Origin: Labrys wisconsinensis
Lineage (GTDB): Bacteria; Pseudomonadota; Alphaproteobacteria; Rhizobiales; Labraceae
Length of the DNA: 64,000 nt
NCBI RefSeq assembly: GCF_030814995.1
Contig: NZ_JAUSVX010000001.1
Span: 1,054,001-1,118,000, forward strand
Reading direction: 5' to 3'
The notes under the pieces are model-generated. The model made no database searches. It was not told the origin of the DNA and was given only the letters and a program-made list of their open reading frames with translations. Both the position numbers and the translations under genes were made by a program. Positions 63,070 to 64,000 of the stretch are shown here, in pieces (the first letter of the stretch is position 1; each line of letters starts with the position of its first letter).

Positions 63070-64000
63070 ATGTCCGCCAGCGACGACCTTGCCGCCGCCT
63101 CCCGATCCGACACGATCACCGGTCCGCTCACCCTGCTCTTCGCGGTGGCCACCGGCGTGATCGTCACCAATCTGTTCGCGCCGCAGACCCTGGTCGGGAT
63201 GATCGGACCGGCGCTCGGGCTCCAGGCGACCGCCAGCGGCCTCGTCGCCACCGCCACCCTGCTCGGCTATGCCGCCGGCCTGTTCCTGCTGGTGCCGCTC
63301 GCCGACCTCGCGGAGAACCGGGCCCTGGTGCTGCGCATGCTCGCCGCCGCCGCGATCGCCGCCGGCGCCGCGGCCTTCGCGCCCGATGCGGCGACCTTGC
63401 TGGTGCTGCTCTTCGCGCTGGGCGCAGCCTGCTCCGCCATCCAGATCCTGGTGCCGGTCGCCGCCGCCATGGCCCCGCCGGAGCGGCGCGGCCGGGTGAT
63501 CGGCGACGTCATGAGCGGCCTGATGGTCGGCATCCTGTTGTCGCGACCGCTGGCCAGCCTGCTCGCCGACGCCTGGGGCTGGCGCGCCTTCTACGGCACG
63601 AGCGCCTTTGCCCTGGCCGTGCTGGTCGCCGTGCTCGCCCGCGGCCTGCCGCACCGCCGGCCGCCGGCGGGCCCCGCCTATCCCGCGCTGGTCGCCTCGC
63701 TCTGGCACCTCCTGCGCGGCGAGCCGACGCTGCGGCGCCGGGCCCTGACCGCCAGTCTCGCCATGGCCGCCTTCAGCCTGTTCTGGACCTCGGTCGCCCT
63801 GCGCCTGGCGCAGCCGCCCTTCGACCTCGGCCAGCGCGGCATCGCCCTGTTCGCCCTGGTGGGGGCCGGCGGCGCCGTGGTGACGCCGCTGTTCGGCCGG
63901 GCCGGAGATCGCGGCTGGACCCGTCCTGCCACCCGGGCCGCGCATCTCTTGATCATCGCCGCCCTGGCGCTGGCCGCCTGGGCCGGCGCCGGGCGCGAGG
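63070..64000 (+). CDS. MFS transporter, partial at right edge
   Basis: A frame from ATG 63070 runs without a stop to base 64000 (about 310 codons). It encodes an MFS exporter with helices such as PLTLLFAVATGVIVTNLFAP, LVATATLLGYAAGLFLLVPL (motif A region LADLAENRALVLR after helix 2) and the paired second half (AMAAFSLFWTSVALRLAQPP). The layout is that of AraJ-like sugar/drug efflux permeases. ATG 63055 is a possible alternative start. The C-terminus lies outside the window. It is divergent from the LysR-type gene. Confidence 0.88.
   Translation, partial: MSASDDLAAASRSDTITGPLTLLFAVATGVIVTNLFAPQTLVGMIGPALGLQATASGLVATATLLGYAAGLFLLVPLADLAENRALVLRMLAAAAIAAGAAAFAPDAATLLVLLFALGAACSAIQILVPVAAAMAPPERRGRVIGDVMSGLMVGILLSRPLASLLADAWGWRAFYGTSAFALAVLVAVLARGLPHRRPPAGPAYPALVASLWHLLRGEPTLRRRALTASLAMAAFSLFWTSVALRLAQPPFDLGQRGIALFALVGAGGAVVTPLFGRAGDRGWTRPATRAAHLLIIAALALAAWAGAGRE

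Overview
The window reads as chromosome of a GC-rich alphaproteobacterium, most likely a member of the Hyphomicrobiales (Rhizobiales). The main clue is the block gpsA-tsaD facing hemC-hemD-mitofilin-like-HemY-like, with EVE and YciI-type proteins nearby, which is typical of that order. Three binding-protein sugar-type importers with ROK or RpiR regulators and several families of short intergenic palindromic repeats fit the same picture. The genus cannot be settled from sequence alone. No prophage, intact insertion sequence, rRNA or CRISPR array was seen.

Layout. 0-2.5 kb: the 5' end of a conserved hypothetical gene (off the left edge), a GNAT acetyltransferase, an AbrB-type antitoxin fragment, and a RidA/TetR divergent pair sharing three copies of a palindromic operator. 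2.5-8.6 kb: a sugar importer (binding protein and two permeases, no ATPase) with a DUF5060 glycoside hydrolase-like gene and a divergent ROK regulator. 8.7-10.6 kb: a hypothetical gene and an AT-rich two-gene cassette (PIN-domain protein plus a small partner). 10.9-18.2 kb: YciI-type and EVE proteins, a secreted phosphoesterase, a di-haem peroxidase/MauG-like protein, a sulfite-oxidase-like molybdoprotein and acetyl-CoA synthetase. 18.5-27.5 kb: a cyclic-nucleotide-binding protein, a VanW/glycosyltransferase-like fusion, a Bcr/CflA-type exporter, RecQ, ChrB-N, a CDF-type transporter with a 43-bp inverted repeat through it, XerC and a VOC protein. 27.7-36.8 kb: gpsA, tsaD, hemC, hemD, mitofilin-like and HemY-like genes, and htpG.

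37.3-41.2 kb: tRNA-Arg(ACG), then a minus-strand set that looks like a surface-glycan modification cluster (acyl carrier protein, WcbI-like/TPR protein, hydrolase/TPR protein, methyltransferase). 41.2-43.7 kb: a CadC-like regulator divergent from a secreted alpha/beta hydrolase. 44-51.6 kb: a racemase, a HAD phosphatase, a metallophosphoesterase and a complete Ugp/Mal-type importer controlled by an RpiR-type regulator, with an operator-like palindrome on the regulator's stop codon. 51.8-58.8 kb: ROK regulator, a second complete importer and a class III aminotransferase. 59-64 kb: a repeat-rich stretch with a DUF3313-type lipoprotein, TetR, a DUF2147-type protein, and a LysR/MFS divergent pair cut by the right edge.

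The points most worth following up are the PIN/small-protein cassette, the modular palindromic repeat family (four copies, two of them carrying the stop codons of genes), the inverted duplication inside the CDF gene, the 12-bp hairpin before hemC, the WcbI/ACP cluster, and the direct repeats that bracket the aminotransferase.
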